64,000 nucleotides of DNA from Sphingobacterium paludis (GTDB taxonomy: Bacteria; Bacteroidota; Bacteroidia; Sphingobacteriales; Sphingobacteriaceae). A program made the translations under genes and the position numbers. The DNA is taken from the NCBI RefSeq assembly GCF_004364125.1, contig NZ_SNZV01000008.1, positions 62,001-126,000 of the forward strand, in the 5' to 3' direction. The notes beneath the pieces were generated by a model. That model was given only the letters and a program-made list of their open reading frames with translations. It was not told where the DNA came from and ran no database searches. The first letter of the stretch is position 1. Every line of letters begins with the position of its first letter. This document shows positions 33,630-42,464 of this stretch, piece after piece.

Positions 33630-34727
33630 ATGAGATACGTACCCTTCTTATTTATTAGCTACTTCGCCCTATCAATGCCTACAGCTCAAGCTCAACGGCA
33701 AAATCAGGTAGTACAGATGCAGACCACGCCCTTAGTTTATGCCGCCACAAGAACCAACACCGCCATCGAGATAGACGGCCAGGCAAACGAAGCCGCCTGG
33801 TCCAAAGCAGCGTGGACCTCCGCTTTTACAGATATAGAGGGCGAGTTCAAACCAGCGCCGAAACTCCCGACGAAAGCAAAAATGCTATGGGACGACGATT
33901 ACCTCTACATCTACGCAAAGCTGGAAGAACCTCATATATGGGGAGATATCACCGAGCACGATGCCATCATCTATCATAACAACGATTTTGAAGTCTTTAT
34001 CAAACCATTTGAAGAACAATCCTTCTATTACGAAATAGAAGTAAATGCGCTAAACACCATCATGGACCTGATGATGCCCAAAGCTTACCGGCTGGGGGGC
34101 GACGCCCTTATGCACTGGGATGTGAAAGGATTGAAAAGCGCCGTCCATATCAAGGGAACGCTCAATAATGCCGATGACGAAGATCGCTATTGGGCTATTG
34201 AAATGGCAATCCCGTTCCGTTCTCTACATACCTATGCCGGTAAGGCCACCCCAAAATTAGATAGCTTCTGGCGCATCAACTTTTCCCGCGTGCAATGGCA
34301 ACACGAAATCATCAATGGTACCTATACCAGAAAAAAATCGGGCAATAAGCTCGTCCCTGAGGACAACTGGGTTTGGTCGCCAATAGGCGTAGTGAACATG
34401 CACCACCCAGAACGCTGGGGGTACCTCAAATTTGTGGACACCGCACAAGCTGATGCAAAGCCACCAAAGACAGACAAGGCCGAGCGGCTTGCCTGGAACA
34501 TTTTCTATCTTCAGCAGGCCTACCAGCGTGAAAACCGCTCCTATGCCCGCAGCGTAGAGGCATTGCCAAAGTATAAGGAACTTCTTCAAGGCGCAATTGG
34601 AAATCTTACCTGTTCGATCTTGGTGAACAACGCTAAATCCTTTTACAAGCTGACAGTAACCGATACTGCCAATAAATTCAGCATCACATTAGACAATCAC
34701 GGAAATTACCACACACACTATGAATAG
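33630..34727 (+). CDS. Secreted carbohydrate-binding family 9-like protein
   Basis: This 365-aa protein has a signal peptide (MRYVPFLFISYFALSMPTAQAQ) and a CBM9-like beta-sandwich domain over about residues 40-280: IEIDGQANEAAWSKAAW, KMLWDDDYLYIYAKLEEPHIWG, HNNDFEVFIKPFEEQSFYYEIEVNA, WAIEMAIPFRSL and WRINFSRVQW. In Bacteroidota such proteins bind sugars at the cell surface or in the periplasm and often precede glycosidases. The ATG at 33630 begins the signal peptide; the longer frame to 33351 runs over rplS and is not real. It overlaps the next gene by 8 bp. Confidence 0.87.
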   Translation: MRYVPFLFISYFALSMPTAQAQRQNQVVQMQTTPLVYAATRTNTAIEIDGQANEAAWSKAAWTSAFTDIEGEFKPAPKLPTKAKMLWDDDYLYIYAKLEEPHIWGDITEHDAIIYHNNDFEVFIKPFEEQSFYYEIEVNALNTIMDLMMPKAYRLGGDALMHWDVKGLKSAVHIKGTLNNADDEDRYWAIEMAIPFRSLHTYAGKATPKLDSFWRINFSRVQWQHEIINGTYTRKKSGNKLVPEDNWVWSPIGVVNMHHPERWGYLKFVDTAQADAKPPKTDKAERLAWNIFYLQQAYQRENRSYARSVEALPKYKELLQGAIGNLTCSILVNNAKSFYKLTVTDTANKFSITLDNHGNYHTHYE

Positions 34728-35802
34728 CAGAAGAAACTTTTTAAAGGCGGCTGGCGTTGGTTTGGCTGCACTACAACTGGGCAATACCACCGCACAGGCC
34801 ACGCCCTCTGTTACCGAGCAACCTCTTTTGTTCGATTTCTGGCTCTGGGCACGCCCAAATGACAAAGAAACCGAAACGCAACTGAAGAAGCGGTACCAGA
34901 GCTATCGGGAAGCCGGTGTTCGCGGCATTTTCTTCGAGAACTATAGCAAGCGTCATTTTCAAATGGCAAAAGAACATGGACTGGAAACCCATCGTTGGAT
35001 GTGGACAATGAATCGTGGAGAGAAAGAGTTGCTCGAAAAGCATCCGGAATATTACGCGGTAAGCCGATCGGGCAAGTCTTGCGCAACCAACCCTCCTTAC
35101 GTTGGTTATTACCGCTTTCTTTGCCCATCCCACCCGGATGTACCGAAATACCTGGAAGAAAAGGCCCGCGAACAATTGAGCAAGGAAGACGTCGATGGAC
35201 TGCATTTGGATTACATCCGCTATCCGGATGTCGTATTACCGATCAACCTCTGGCAAAATTACAACTTGGATCAATCTAAGGAGTTGGCCGACTACGACTT
35301 TTGCTATAGCAAATTTAGCAAAGCAGCGTTTTTGGAAGAGACTGGTATTGATATTGATAAAGTCGAACGCCCCGAGCAAAGCCTTTCTTGGCGATCTTTC
35401 CGATATGGACAGATCACGAAGGTGGTAAACCGCATATGTGCAGCAGCACAGGAGTATAAAAAACCGGTCACGGCAGCCGTATTCCCTACACCCGACCTTG
35501 CTCGCCGTATCGTGCGCCAAGACTGGCCAAGCTGGAACCTATCGGGTATCTTTCCCATGATTTATCACGGCTTTTACAAAGAGCCGATCCATTGGATAGG
35601 CACGGCAGTAGATGAAGGTGTGAAAAGCCTGCATGGCAAATTTCCACTATATGCAGGCCTCTACCTGCCCGATTTTAAAAACTTGGACGAATTGAAATCC
35701 GGCATACAGCTGGCGAAAGACAATGGTGCAGCCGGCGTTTCACTCTTTGGCGAATCAGATTTTGATGCAGCAACCATCCAGTTGTTGCGCTCACTAAAAT
35801 AA
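34720..35802 (+). CDS. Exported glycoside hydrolase-like (GHL10/DUF187-type) protein
   Basis: A 360-aa protein with a twin-arginine-like signal (NSRRNFLKAAGVGLAALQLG), so it is probably folded before export. The rest looks like a TIM barrel of the GHL10/DUF187 type: YREAGVRGIFFENYSKRHF, HRWMWTMNRGEKELLEKHPEYYAVSRSG, CPSHPDVPKYLEEKAREQL, DVDGLHLDYIRYPDV and AGVSLFGESDFD. The Asp/Arg in HLDYIRYPD is the block conserved in that family. The substrate is unknown. Coupled to the CBM9-like gene by an 8-bp overlap; the two likely act on the same glycan. Confidence 0.8.
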   Translation: MNSRRNFLKAAGVGLAALQLGNTTAQATPSVTEQPLLFDFWLWARPNDKETETQLKKRYQSYREAGVRGIFFENYSKRHFQMAKEHGLETHRWMWTMNRGEKELLEKHPEYYAVSRSGKSCATNPPYVGYYRFLCPSHPDVPKYLEEKAREQLSKEDVDGLHLDYIRYPDVVLPINLWQNYNLDQSKELADYDFCYSKFSKAAFLEETGIDIDKVERPEQSLSWRSFRYGQITKVVNRICAAAQEYKKPVTAAVFPTPDLARRIVRQDWPSWNLSGIFPMIYHGFYKEPIHWIGTAVDEGVKSLHGKFPLYAGLYLPDFKNLDELKSGIQLAKDNGAAGVSLFGESDFDAATIQLLRSLK

Positions 35803-35807
35803 ATCAC

Positions 35808-35851
35808 AAAGCCGTTTGCATCATATCTCCCAACGACTTGCAAACGGCTTT
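35808..35851 (+). terminator. Probable terminator after the GHL10-like gene
   Basis: A 13-bp perfect stem AAAGCCGTTTGCA / TGCAAACGGCTTT with an 18-nt loop. The T-run after it is short (TTTCC), so efficiency is uncertain. Confidence 0.6.
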
Positions 35852-35932
35852 CCTTGACCCTGAAACTTTTTCTTACCGCCTATAAGGGCTGACAAACAAT
35901 ATTTTTAATTTCGGTTAGTCTGTAAAAAACTG

Positions 35933-35940
35933 TACCTTTG
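35933..35940 (+). promoter_or_regulatory. Probable -7 box of pyrG
   Basis: TACCTTTG fits TAnnTTTG and lies 69 bp before the pyrG start. The -33 box is not clear. Confidence 0.45.
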
Positions 35941-36008
35941 TATCCCGTACATAAAGCAGATTTAGAGCCATTTTTTCGGTTCGAAATAGTTGAAATTCCA
36001 TTATTGCT

Positions 36009-37616
36009 ATGAGTAAATATATCTTCGTTACGGGCGGCGTAACCTCGTCGTTGGGAAAAGGCATTGTTGCTGCATCGCTTGCCAAACTTCTTCAAGCACG
36101 CGGTTTTAAAGTGACCATCCAAAAGTTTGACCCCTACATCAACATCGACCCAGGAACATTAAATCCGTATGAACATGGTGAATGTTACGTGACTGAAGAC
36201 GGAGCGGAAACCGATTTGGATCTTGGGCATTACGAGCGCTTTTTAAATGTAGCAACTTCTCAGGCAAACAACGTAACAACAGGACGTATCTACCAACATG
36301 TGATCGAGCAGGAAAGAGCCGGTGCCTATTTGGGCAAAACGGTGCAAGTAGTTCCGCACATCACCGATGAAATTAAACGTCGCATGCAACTACTCGGCCA
36401 AACCGGCGAGTACGACATCGTCATCACGGAGCTGGGCGGTACTGTGGGCGACATTGAATCGTTACCTTTTATTGAGGCGGTGAGACAGCTTCGTTGGGAA
36501 TTGGGCAATAGCGATTCTTTGGTCATTCACCTTACACTGGTGCCCTACCTTGCGGCAGCTGGTGAGCTAAAGACAAAACCTACACAGCACTCGGTGAAGA
36601 CACTGCTCGAGTATGGTATCCAGCCCGATATTCTGGTCTGTCGTACCGAACATAAACTCACGCAAGACATTCGCAAAAAACTAGCGCAATTTTGTAATGT
36701 AAACATCAATGCCGTCGTGGAATCCATTGATGCGCCTACTATTTATGATGTTCCATTGAACATGTTGCGTGAGCAATTGGACAAAACTGCCCTGACAAAA
36801 CTTAAACTTTCTACAAAGCAAGAGCCCGATCTGGAAAGCTGGAAAGCATTTTTGGGAAAACTTAAAAACCCAACAAATGAAGTACAGATAGGTTTAGTCG
36901 GTAAATACGTTGAACTTCCAGATGCATACAAATCTATCACAGAAGCGTTTATACATGCCGGAGCGATAAACGAAACGAAGGTAAAAGTAAAATATATCGC
37001 TGCAGAAAGTATCCATGAAGAAAATGTTCAAGATAAGCTCAAAGATTTACATGGTGTGCTGGTGGCACCCGGTTTCGGAGAGCGCGGGCTGGAAGGAAAA
37101 CTTGCAGCCATCCGCTATGTGCGTGAAAACAAGATTCCTTTCTTCGGCATCTGCCTAGGCATGCAGTGCTCTGTCATCGAATTTGGCAGAAACGTACTGG
37201 GGCTTAAAGGAGCGAACAGCTTCGAGATGGACGAGAAAACGGCTCATCCGGTGATTAACCTCATGGAAGAGCAAAAGACCATTAAGAATATGGGCGGCAC
37301 CATGCGCCTTGGCGCTTACGATTGCGAAATAAAAAAAGGATCAAAGGCTTATGCTGCGTACGGTAAGGCAAAAATATCCGAACGTCACAGACACCGTTAT
37401 GAATTTAACAACGCCTATCTCAAACAATATGAAGAGGCAGGTATGGTCGCTTCTGGGGTAAACCCTAAAACGGGATTGGTAGAAATTGTAGAACTGAAAA
37501 ACCATCCGTTTTTTGTGGCGGGACAATTTCACCCAGAATTAAAGTCGACCGTAGCAAATCCTCACCCACTTTTTGTTAGCTTTGTAGCCGCTTCTTTAGC
37601 CAATAAAAAAGGCTAA
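36009..37616 (+). CDS. pyrG: CTP synthase
   Basis: The 535-aa enzyme converts UTP to CTP with ATP and glutamine. The N-terminal amidoligase domain (1-270) has [14 protein letters not shown] and [39 protein letters not shown]. The C-terminal class I glutamine amidotransferase domain (about 290-530) carries the nucleophile Cys in FFGICLGMQ and the His-Glu pair in GQFHPE. Length is normal. It is 39 bp upstream of yidC and probably co-transcribed with it. Confidence 0.98.
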   Translation: MSKYIFVTGGVTSSLGKGIVAASLAKLLQARGFKVTIQKFDPYINIDPGTLNPYEHGECYVTEDGAETDLDLGHYERFLNVATSQANNVTTGRIYQHVIEQERAGAYLGKTVQVVPHITDEIKRRMQLLGQTGEYDIVITELGGTVGDIESLPFIEAVRQLRWELGNSDSLVIHLTLVPYLAAAGELKTKPTQHSVKTLLEYGIQPDILVCRTEHKLTQDIRKKLAQFCNVNINAVVESIDAPTIYDVPLNMLREQLDKTALTKLKLSTKQEPDLESWKAFLGKLKNPTNEVQIGLVGKYVELPDAYKSITEAFIHAGAINETKVKVKYIAAESIHEENVQDKLKDLHGVLVAPGFGERGLEGKLAAIRYVRENKIPFFGICLGMQCSVIEFGRNVLGLKGANSFEMDEKTAHPVINLMEEQKTIKNMGGTMRLGAYDCEIKKGSKAYAAYGKAKISERHRHRYEFNNAYLKQYEEAGMVASGVNPKTGLVEIVELKNHPFFVAGQFHPELKSTVANPHPLFVSFVAASLANKKG

Positions 37617-37655
37617 AAAGAGGCGATTGTGAAATTGAAAATTAAAATAGTAGAA

Positions 37656-39470
37656 ATGGATAGAAATACCCTAATTGGATTAGTGCTGATTTTTGGAATT
37701 CTGGCAGGTTCATTTTATTTGATGAAACCATCTGAGCAAGAATTGAAACAGGAACAAAGGCTCCAAGATTCAATTAAACGAGCAAAAGACGGGTTAACGC
37801 CGTTGGCTGATACCAGCAAAGTGATTACAGCAACCGCTGTTGATTCTTCAGCCGTATTGGGAAAGCCGTTTGGCACCGCACGGTTGGGCGAAGAGCAGAT
37901 TATCACCTTGGAAAATGAAAAAATCATAGCCAAAATAAGCTCAAAAGGCGGACAGGTGAAATCTGTTCAGCTTAAAGACGAGGTGAATTACGATGGCACT
38001 CCGCTGATGGTACTGGATGAAAATCACAATGCATTTGGGTTTGCATTCAAGGCAAATGGTGAAAACATCAATACCAGTGAACTTAACTTTACGCCCCAAG
38101 GCAACAGCGCGACAGTAGGTGGAGAAAACGCCCAATCCGTCAGCTTTCGTCTGAACTACAGTCCCACACAGTATTTGGAATACACCTATTCCATCAAAGG
38201 TAATGATTACAGCCTGGGACTAGATGTAAAAGCGGTGGGCATCCAAAATCTGATGGATGTGAAAACGCGCACCATTGCGTTGAACTGGGAGAGTTCATTG
38301 CTGCAAAAAGAGCTTAACGGCAAATCCGAGCGTGAAAAATCGACGATCTTCTTTAAAGAAGTTGCGGGCGGTGTAGACCACCTTTCCGAAACCAGCGACG
38401 ATACAGAAAAGCCGGAAAACAAAATCAACTGGATCGCATTTAAGCAGCACTTCTTTTCCGCAGTCTTAACGTCCAACCAGCCGTTGAACAATACCGAACT
38501 GGCCGTAAGCGCGGATGCGGCACCGCATATCGTCAAACACTACAAAGCATCAGCCGACCTGGAGTTTGCCGCTCAAAAAGACAATCAGTACTCCTTTAAC
38601 TTTTTCTTCGGCCCTAACAAGTACAAAGTATTAAAGGCACAAGGCAATGATTTCCAACAAATCATTAACATGGGTTGGGGGCCAATGGGCTGGATCAATA
38701 AGTTTATTACTGTCCCTATCTTCGATTTCTTGGATGGTTTTGCCATGAGCTACGGTATCATCATTTTGATTCTCACCATTTTTCTCAAAGGCGTATTGTT
38801 TCCACTGACTTACAAATCATACCAGTCGATGGCTAAGATGCGTGTCTTGAAACCACAGTTGGATGAAATTAAAGAAAAAGTTGGCGAAGATAACCCTATG
38901 CTGCTACAGCAAGAACAAATGAAATTGTATAAGCAGGCGGGCGTTAATCCGTTGGGAGGCTGTCTACCGTTGGTTTTGCAAATGCCATTCACCCTAGCCT
39001 TTTTCTTTTTCTTCCCGAATCTTTTCGAACTGCGTGGAGAGAGCTTCCTGTGGATAAAAGACTTATCAACGTATGATGCCCCGATTACCTTCCCAGCGAT
39101 ATTCGGTATCAATCACATATCATTAATGTGTGTGTTGATGACCTTAACTACGCTATTGACTACATGGTACAATAACGCCACATCAGGCGCGGCTAATAAT
39201 CAGATGAAATACATCGGCTATATCATGCCATTGATCTTCTTCTTCGTCTTGAATAACTTCCCTGCCGGATTGAACTATTATTACTTCCTTGCTGCGGTAT
39301 TCACATTCTTAACACAGGTTATTATCCGTCAGTTCTTGGATGATGACAAGATCTTGGCTAAGATTGAATCGAATAAGAAAAACCCGAAAGTGCAGAAAAA
39401 ATCGTCTTTCCAACAAAAGATGGAAGAGATGATGCGCCAGCAACAGGCGACGCAACAAAAGAAAAAATAA
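37656..39470 (+). CDS. yidC: Membrane protein insertase YidC
   Basis: This 604-aa Oxa1/YidC-family insertase puts proteins into the inner membrane alone or with Sec. It has an N-terminal anchor (MDRNTLIGLVLIFGILAGSFYLM), a large periplasmic beta domain (about 30-340), and the conserved Oxa1 core: FLKGVLFPLTYKSYQSMAKMRVLKPQLDEIKEK, QAGVNPLGGCLPLVLQMPF, and several helices. The tail (EMMRQQQATQQKKK) is basic, as is usual for YidC. The ATG at 37656 gives the canonical start; a GTG nine codons upstream is less likely. It follows pyrG by 39 bp. Confidence 0.96.
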   Translation: MDRNTLIGLVLIFGILAGSFYLMKPSEQELKQEQRLQDSIKRAKDGLTPLADTSKVITATAVDSSAVLGKPFGTARLGEEQIITLENEKIIAKISSKGGQVKSVQLKDEVNYDGTPLMVLDENHNAFGFAFKANGENINTSELNFTPQGNSATVGGENAQSVSFRLNYSPTQYLEYTYSIKGNDYSLGLDVKAVGIQNLMDVKTRTIALNWESSLLQKELNGKSEREKSTIFFKEVAGGVDHLSETSDDTEKPENKINWIAFKQHFFSAVLTSNQPLNNTELAVSADAAPHIVKHYKASADLEFAAQKDNQYSFNFFFGPNKYKVLKAQGNDFQQIINMGWGPMGWINKFITVPIFDFLDGFAMSYGIIILILTIFLKGVLFPLTYKSYQSMAKMRVLKPQLDEIKEKVGEDNPMLLQQEQMKLYKQAGVNPLGGCLPLVLQMPFTLAFFFFFPNLFELRGESFLWIKDLSTYDAPITFPAIFGINHISLMCVLMTLTTLLTTWYNNATSGAANNQMKYIGYIMPLIFFFVLNNFPAGLNYYYFLAAVFTFLTQVIIRQFLDDDKILAKIESNKKNPKVQKKSSFQQKMEEMMRQQQATQQKKK

Positions 39471-39497
39471 GGTCACCTTATGACGGTACTATAAAAC

Positions 39498-39525
39498 GAA
39501 AAGCTCGGAAATTTCCGAGCTTTTC
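39498..39525. terminator. Bidirectional terminator after yidC
   Basis: The palindrome GAAAAGCTCGGAAATTTCCGAGCTTTTC is perfect over 14 bp and lies between convergent yidC and the M48 gene. Confidence 0.9.
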
Positions 39526-39559
39526 TGTTCATAAGGCATTCCGTTAGTATCTCCTGAAA

Positions 39560-40348
39560 TTATTTCGCTGGCTTTTCAAATCCGTCTTTAGTTGCTCTCT
39601 TTGCCATCTCGTCTACACGCTTTTGTGTGTCAGGATGCGAAGAAAACAATTTCTTGGTTAGTCCGCCACCTGATGCACCACCGGACATTTCGACCAAACG
39701 CTCGAAGGCCATGGACATATACCAAGGATTTACGTTGTTATCTTTCAAAAATTTGTATCCGTAATCATCAGCGGTACTCTCTTGCTTCCTCGAAAAACTC
39801 ATGTTAGCAACCTGCTCGCCAAGCTCGCCCAATTGCGAGTCAGACAACGCCGCAGCTGTCCCGCCTTGCGAGGAAACGCCCTCTTTCAATGCCGACGTCA
39901 TTAAAGCAGATTTAAAGGCGTCTCGCGAATCCGTATTTTTAACATGACCAATCTCATGACCGATCACACCCAAAACCTCGTTATCGCTCATCGCCTCCAT
40001 GAGCCCCGCGCAAACGCGAACACTGCCATCAGCACAAGCAAAGGCATTCACATCACGCACCAGATACACCTTATAGTTTAAATTTAAACCATCATAATTT
40101 TGCAAATTCGAGGTCAGTTTTTTAAGGCGAATAGCGAATGCATCATCTTCCGGAGCAACGGGATTATTCTCGTCCATCCACTGTACATACTCTTTCGTGT
40201 ATGCTATAACATCCTCATTGGAAAGTGTGACTGCCTTCACCGCCTTCGTCGCCGCTCCAACCGTTTTAGTATTAATTCTGATCTGCCCAAAGGTAACCGT
40301 ACAGAGCATCATCGCAGAAGCGCTCAATAAAATGTGTTTAGTAATCAT
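39560..40348 (-). CDS. M48-family zinc metalloprotease, exported
   Basis: A 262-aa protein with a signal peptide (MITKHILLSASAMMLCTVTFG) and an M48 peptidase domain. The zinc site is HEIGH at residues 131-135, with the third ligand in a SFSRKQESTADDYGYKFL helix (Glu). Its small size and export signal match the periplasmic LoiP/YcaL-like M48B/C proteases rather than HtpX. Substrates are unknown; such enzymes act in outer-membrane protein quality control. Convergent with yidC. Confidence 0.9.
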   Translation of the reverse strand: MITKHILLSASAMMLCTVTFGQIRINTKTVGAATKAVKAVTLSNEDVIAYTKEYVQWMDENNPVAPEDDAFAIRLKKLTSNLQNYDGLNLNYKVYLVRDVNAFACADGSVRVCAGLMEAMSDNEVLGVIGHEIGHVKNTDSRDAFKSALMTSALKEGVSSQGGTAAALSDSQLGELGEQVANMSFSRKQESTADDYGYKFLKDNNVNPWYMSMAFERLVEMSGGASGGGLTKKLFSSHPDTQKRVDEMAKRATKDGFEKPAK

Positions 40349-40461
40349 ATGTAGTCGTTTTAGTTTAATACACTAGGGTCTAACCGCCCCGGCCTTTTTA
40401 ACAAAGATAATACCAAGAACAATGACTTAACCGTCTTGCCGATTTGACCCGCTGCCAAGGA

Positions 40462-41811
40462 TTATACGAAGGCACTGAAGCCAGTTATGCTCCGCCCTAC
40501 GATCAATGAATTAATTTCCTTGGTTCCCTCGTAAGAATAAATCGCTTCGGCATCTGCAAGAAAACGCGCTACATTATATTCAAGCAATATACCATTACCA
40601 CCCATCACCTCTCGGGCTCTAGAAACGATGTCACGTGTGCGAAGGGTGCAAAATACTTTTGCCAATGATGCATGCTCATCCTTCAGCTTACCCTCATCCT
40701 GTAATTCGGAAAGACGAAAGACCAGTGTTTGCATAGCGGTTAGATTCGACAACATCTCGACGAGGTGGTTTTGTATCAACTGGAAGGATGCAATAGGTTT
40801 GCCGAATTGTTTGCGTTGCAGGGTATACTCCAACGCATTTTCATAAGCGCCGCGAGCACAGCCGACGGCCATCCAAGCTACACCAGCCCGCGTCATTTGC
40901 AACACTTTTGCTGTATCTTTAAAGCTATTGGCCAGTGGAAGGCGATCCGATTCTGGAACGACACAATCCGTCAAGGTGATAAGACCGTTCTGCACAATGC
41001 GCAAGGCCATCTTTCCTTTAATTTTATCCACCATAAAGCCAGGATTTTCTTTACGGACAATAAAACCTTTTACTTGGTTGTCATCAAGATCTCGGGCCCA
41101 TATAATAGTGATGTCGGAAAATGTGGAATTTCCGATCCATTTTTTCTGTCCATTAAGTACCCACCCCTTTTCGGTCTTTCGACAGGTGGTGGTTAGCCCT
41201 CCAGCGGTTGCAGATCCCACTTCCGGCTCGGTGAGCCCGAAAGCGCCTATCTTCTCCAGCTTTTGCATTTTCGGAAGCCACTCTTGTTTCTGTTCCTCGG
41301 ATCCACACAAATAAATAGAGCCCATAGCCAAGCCACTTTGAACACCTAAAAACGTGGCAATGGAGGGATCGATCCTTCCAAACTCTGCGGCGATGATACC
41401 GTCCATCAGCGATGAACCGCCCGCGCAGCCATAACCATCATATACATAACCGCAAACATTCAATGCAGCCAACTTCGGTATGATTTCAAAAGGAAATTCA
41501 TCATGTAACCAATATTTATTGACAATAGGCTTTATCTCCGTTTCCAAAAATTCCCGCACGCGAAGCTGTAATGCCCGATCTTCTGGCGAAAGCTTGGCTT
41601 CTACGGAATAAAAATCGGCGTCAATGGGCGGCGCTTCCCGCTTTTTACCGGAGCTGGTCAGCATTTTCATCAGGCCCTTTAATTGATTATCTTCCATCTT
41701 GGACACCGCTTTCATAACTGCTGGTAAATCAACCTTCTGCGATAGCTTCTCGATCTGTTCCAAATCAACCGTTCGCAACAATTGAATGATATTTTTAAGC
41801 TTCTTAATCAT
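40462..41811 (-). CDS. Acyl-CoA dehydrogenase
   Basis: A 449-aa FAD-dependent acyl-CoA dehydrogenase. An N-terminal extension of about 60 residues (ELSQKVDLPAVMKAVSKME) precedes the regular fold: helical domain (FLETEIKPIVNKYWLHDEFP), beta domain (AFGLTEPEVGSATAGGLTTTC and WIGNSTFSD) and C-terminal helices (RKQFGKPIASFQLIQNHL, REVMGGNGILLEYNVARF). The catalytic base is the Glu in IYSYEGTKEIN. The type is close to plant ACX4 and glutaryl-CoA-like dehydrogenases; chain-length preference cannot be told. A likely single gene. Confidence 0.93.
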   Translation of the reverse strand: MIKKLKNIIQLLRTVDLEQIEKLSQKVDLPAVMKAVSKMEDNQLKGLMKMLTSSGKKREAPPIDADFYSVEAKLSPEDRALQLRVREFLETEIKPIVNKYWLHDEFPFEIIPKLAALNVCGYVYDGYGCAGGSSLMDGIIAAEFGRIDPSIATFLGVQSGLAMGSIYLCGSEEQKQEWLPKMQKLEKIGAFGLTEPEVGSATAGGLTTTCRKTEKGWVLNGQKKWIGNSTFSDITIIWARDLDDNQVKGFIVRKENPGFMVDKIKGKMALRIVQNGLITLTDCVVPESDRLPLANSFKDTAKVLQMTRAGVAWMAVGCARGAYENALEYTLQRKQFGKPIASFQLIQNHLVEMLSNLTAMQTLVFRLSELQDEGKLKDEHASLAKVFCTLRTRDIVSRAREVMGGNGILLEYNVARFLADAEAIYSYEGTKEINSLIVGRSITGFSAFV

Positions 41812-41872
41812 GCTTTAACAAGGTATTGATATATAGTTGTAACATTTTTTTTATAAAAATTGTTTTTTATTG

Positions 41873-41902
41873 TTGCAATTCAGCAAAACAGTCTTATATT
41901 TG
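41873..41902 (+). promoter_or_regulatory. Promoter of the small lipoprotein gene
   Basis: TTG (41873-41875), 19-nt spacer, TATATTTG (41895-41902): exact Bacteroidota consensus. It implies a leader of about 150 nt before 42060. Confidence 0.75.
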
Positions 41903-41929
41903 CCCCGGCTTTAAGCAAATAAAAACATG

Positions 41930-42005
41930 CTAAAAAGGTGAAAATCAAACTGTTCAACTTTTTTTCGTTTTTTTTCTCAAAGTGGGGTTACCTTTTTAGG
42001 TTACC
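41930..42005 (+). promoter_or_regulatory. Structured leader with long-range inverted repeat
   Basis: CTAAAAAGGT (41930-41939) pairs perfectly with ACCTTTTTAG (41990-41999) across a 50-nt T-rich loop, followed by a repeat of GGTTACC on both sides of the second arm. It stands inside the predicted 5' leader of the lipoprotein mRNA and could be a regulatory fold or a small RNA. No known riboswitch class is recognised. Confidence 0.45.
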
Positions 42006-42059
42006 GGTATAAAAGGATAAATAAACAAATTTGTTTCAATTAAAATAGAAGATTAAAAG

Positions 42060-42278
42060 ATGAAAAATTTATTCAAATTCGGATTTTTAGGTTTAGCTTT
42101 AACTATCGCTTTCGCTTCATGTGGTGGTGCAGAAACTAAATCTGAGCAAGCTGCTGATTCATTAGCTACTGAAGTAGAAAACTCTACTGACTCTGTTGCT
42201 GATTCTTTGAACAACGTTGCTGATTCAGTAAAAACTACTGGTGATTCAATCGCTGATTCTTTGAAAAACGTTCAGTAA
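42060..42278 (+). CDS. Small repetitive lipoprotein
   Basis: A 72-aa lipoprotein with a signal peptide ending in the lipobox FASC (Cys21), followed by a short acidic, Ser/Asp-rich tail with a repeated pattern: ADSLATEVENSTDSVADSLNN then VADSVKTTGDSIADSLKNV, an amphipathic helix-like repeat. It has a strong promoter, long leader and strong terminator, so it is probably highly expressed, in the manner of abundant small envelope lipoproteins. Function unknown. Confidence 0.88.
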   Translation: MKNLFKFGFLGLALTIAFASCGGAETKSEQAADSLATEVENSTDSVADSLNNVADSVKTTGDSIADSLKNVQ

Positions 42279-42302
42279 TCCGAAACGTATTCAGAAAATA
42301 CC

Positions 42303-42329
42303 AAGGCCCACAACATGTTGTGGGCCTTT
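42303..42329 (+). terminator. Terminator after the small lipoprotein gene
   Basis: AAGGCCCACAACATGTTGTGGGCCTTT is a perfect hairpin, 25 bp after the stop. Confidence 0.92.
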
Positions 42330-42464
42330 ACTTTTTATAGGCATACAGTATCTTGCTTCTCCCCTAGTTTTTGTATTTTTGCCCCGTAGCCATCAGCATA
42401 ATAGACATGGTCGACACACAGCGGCATGGTTGCCCAGAATTTACAATTTTAATTATTATCGCAT

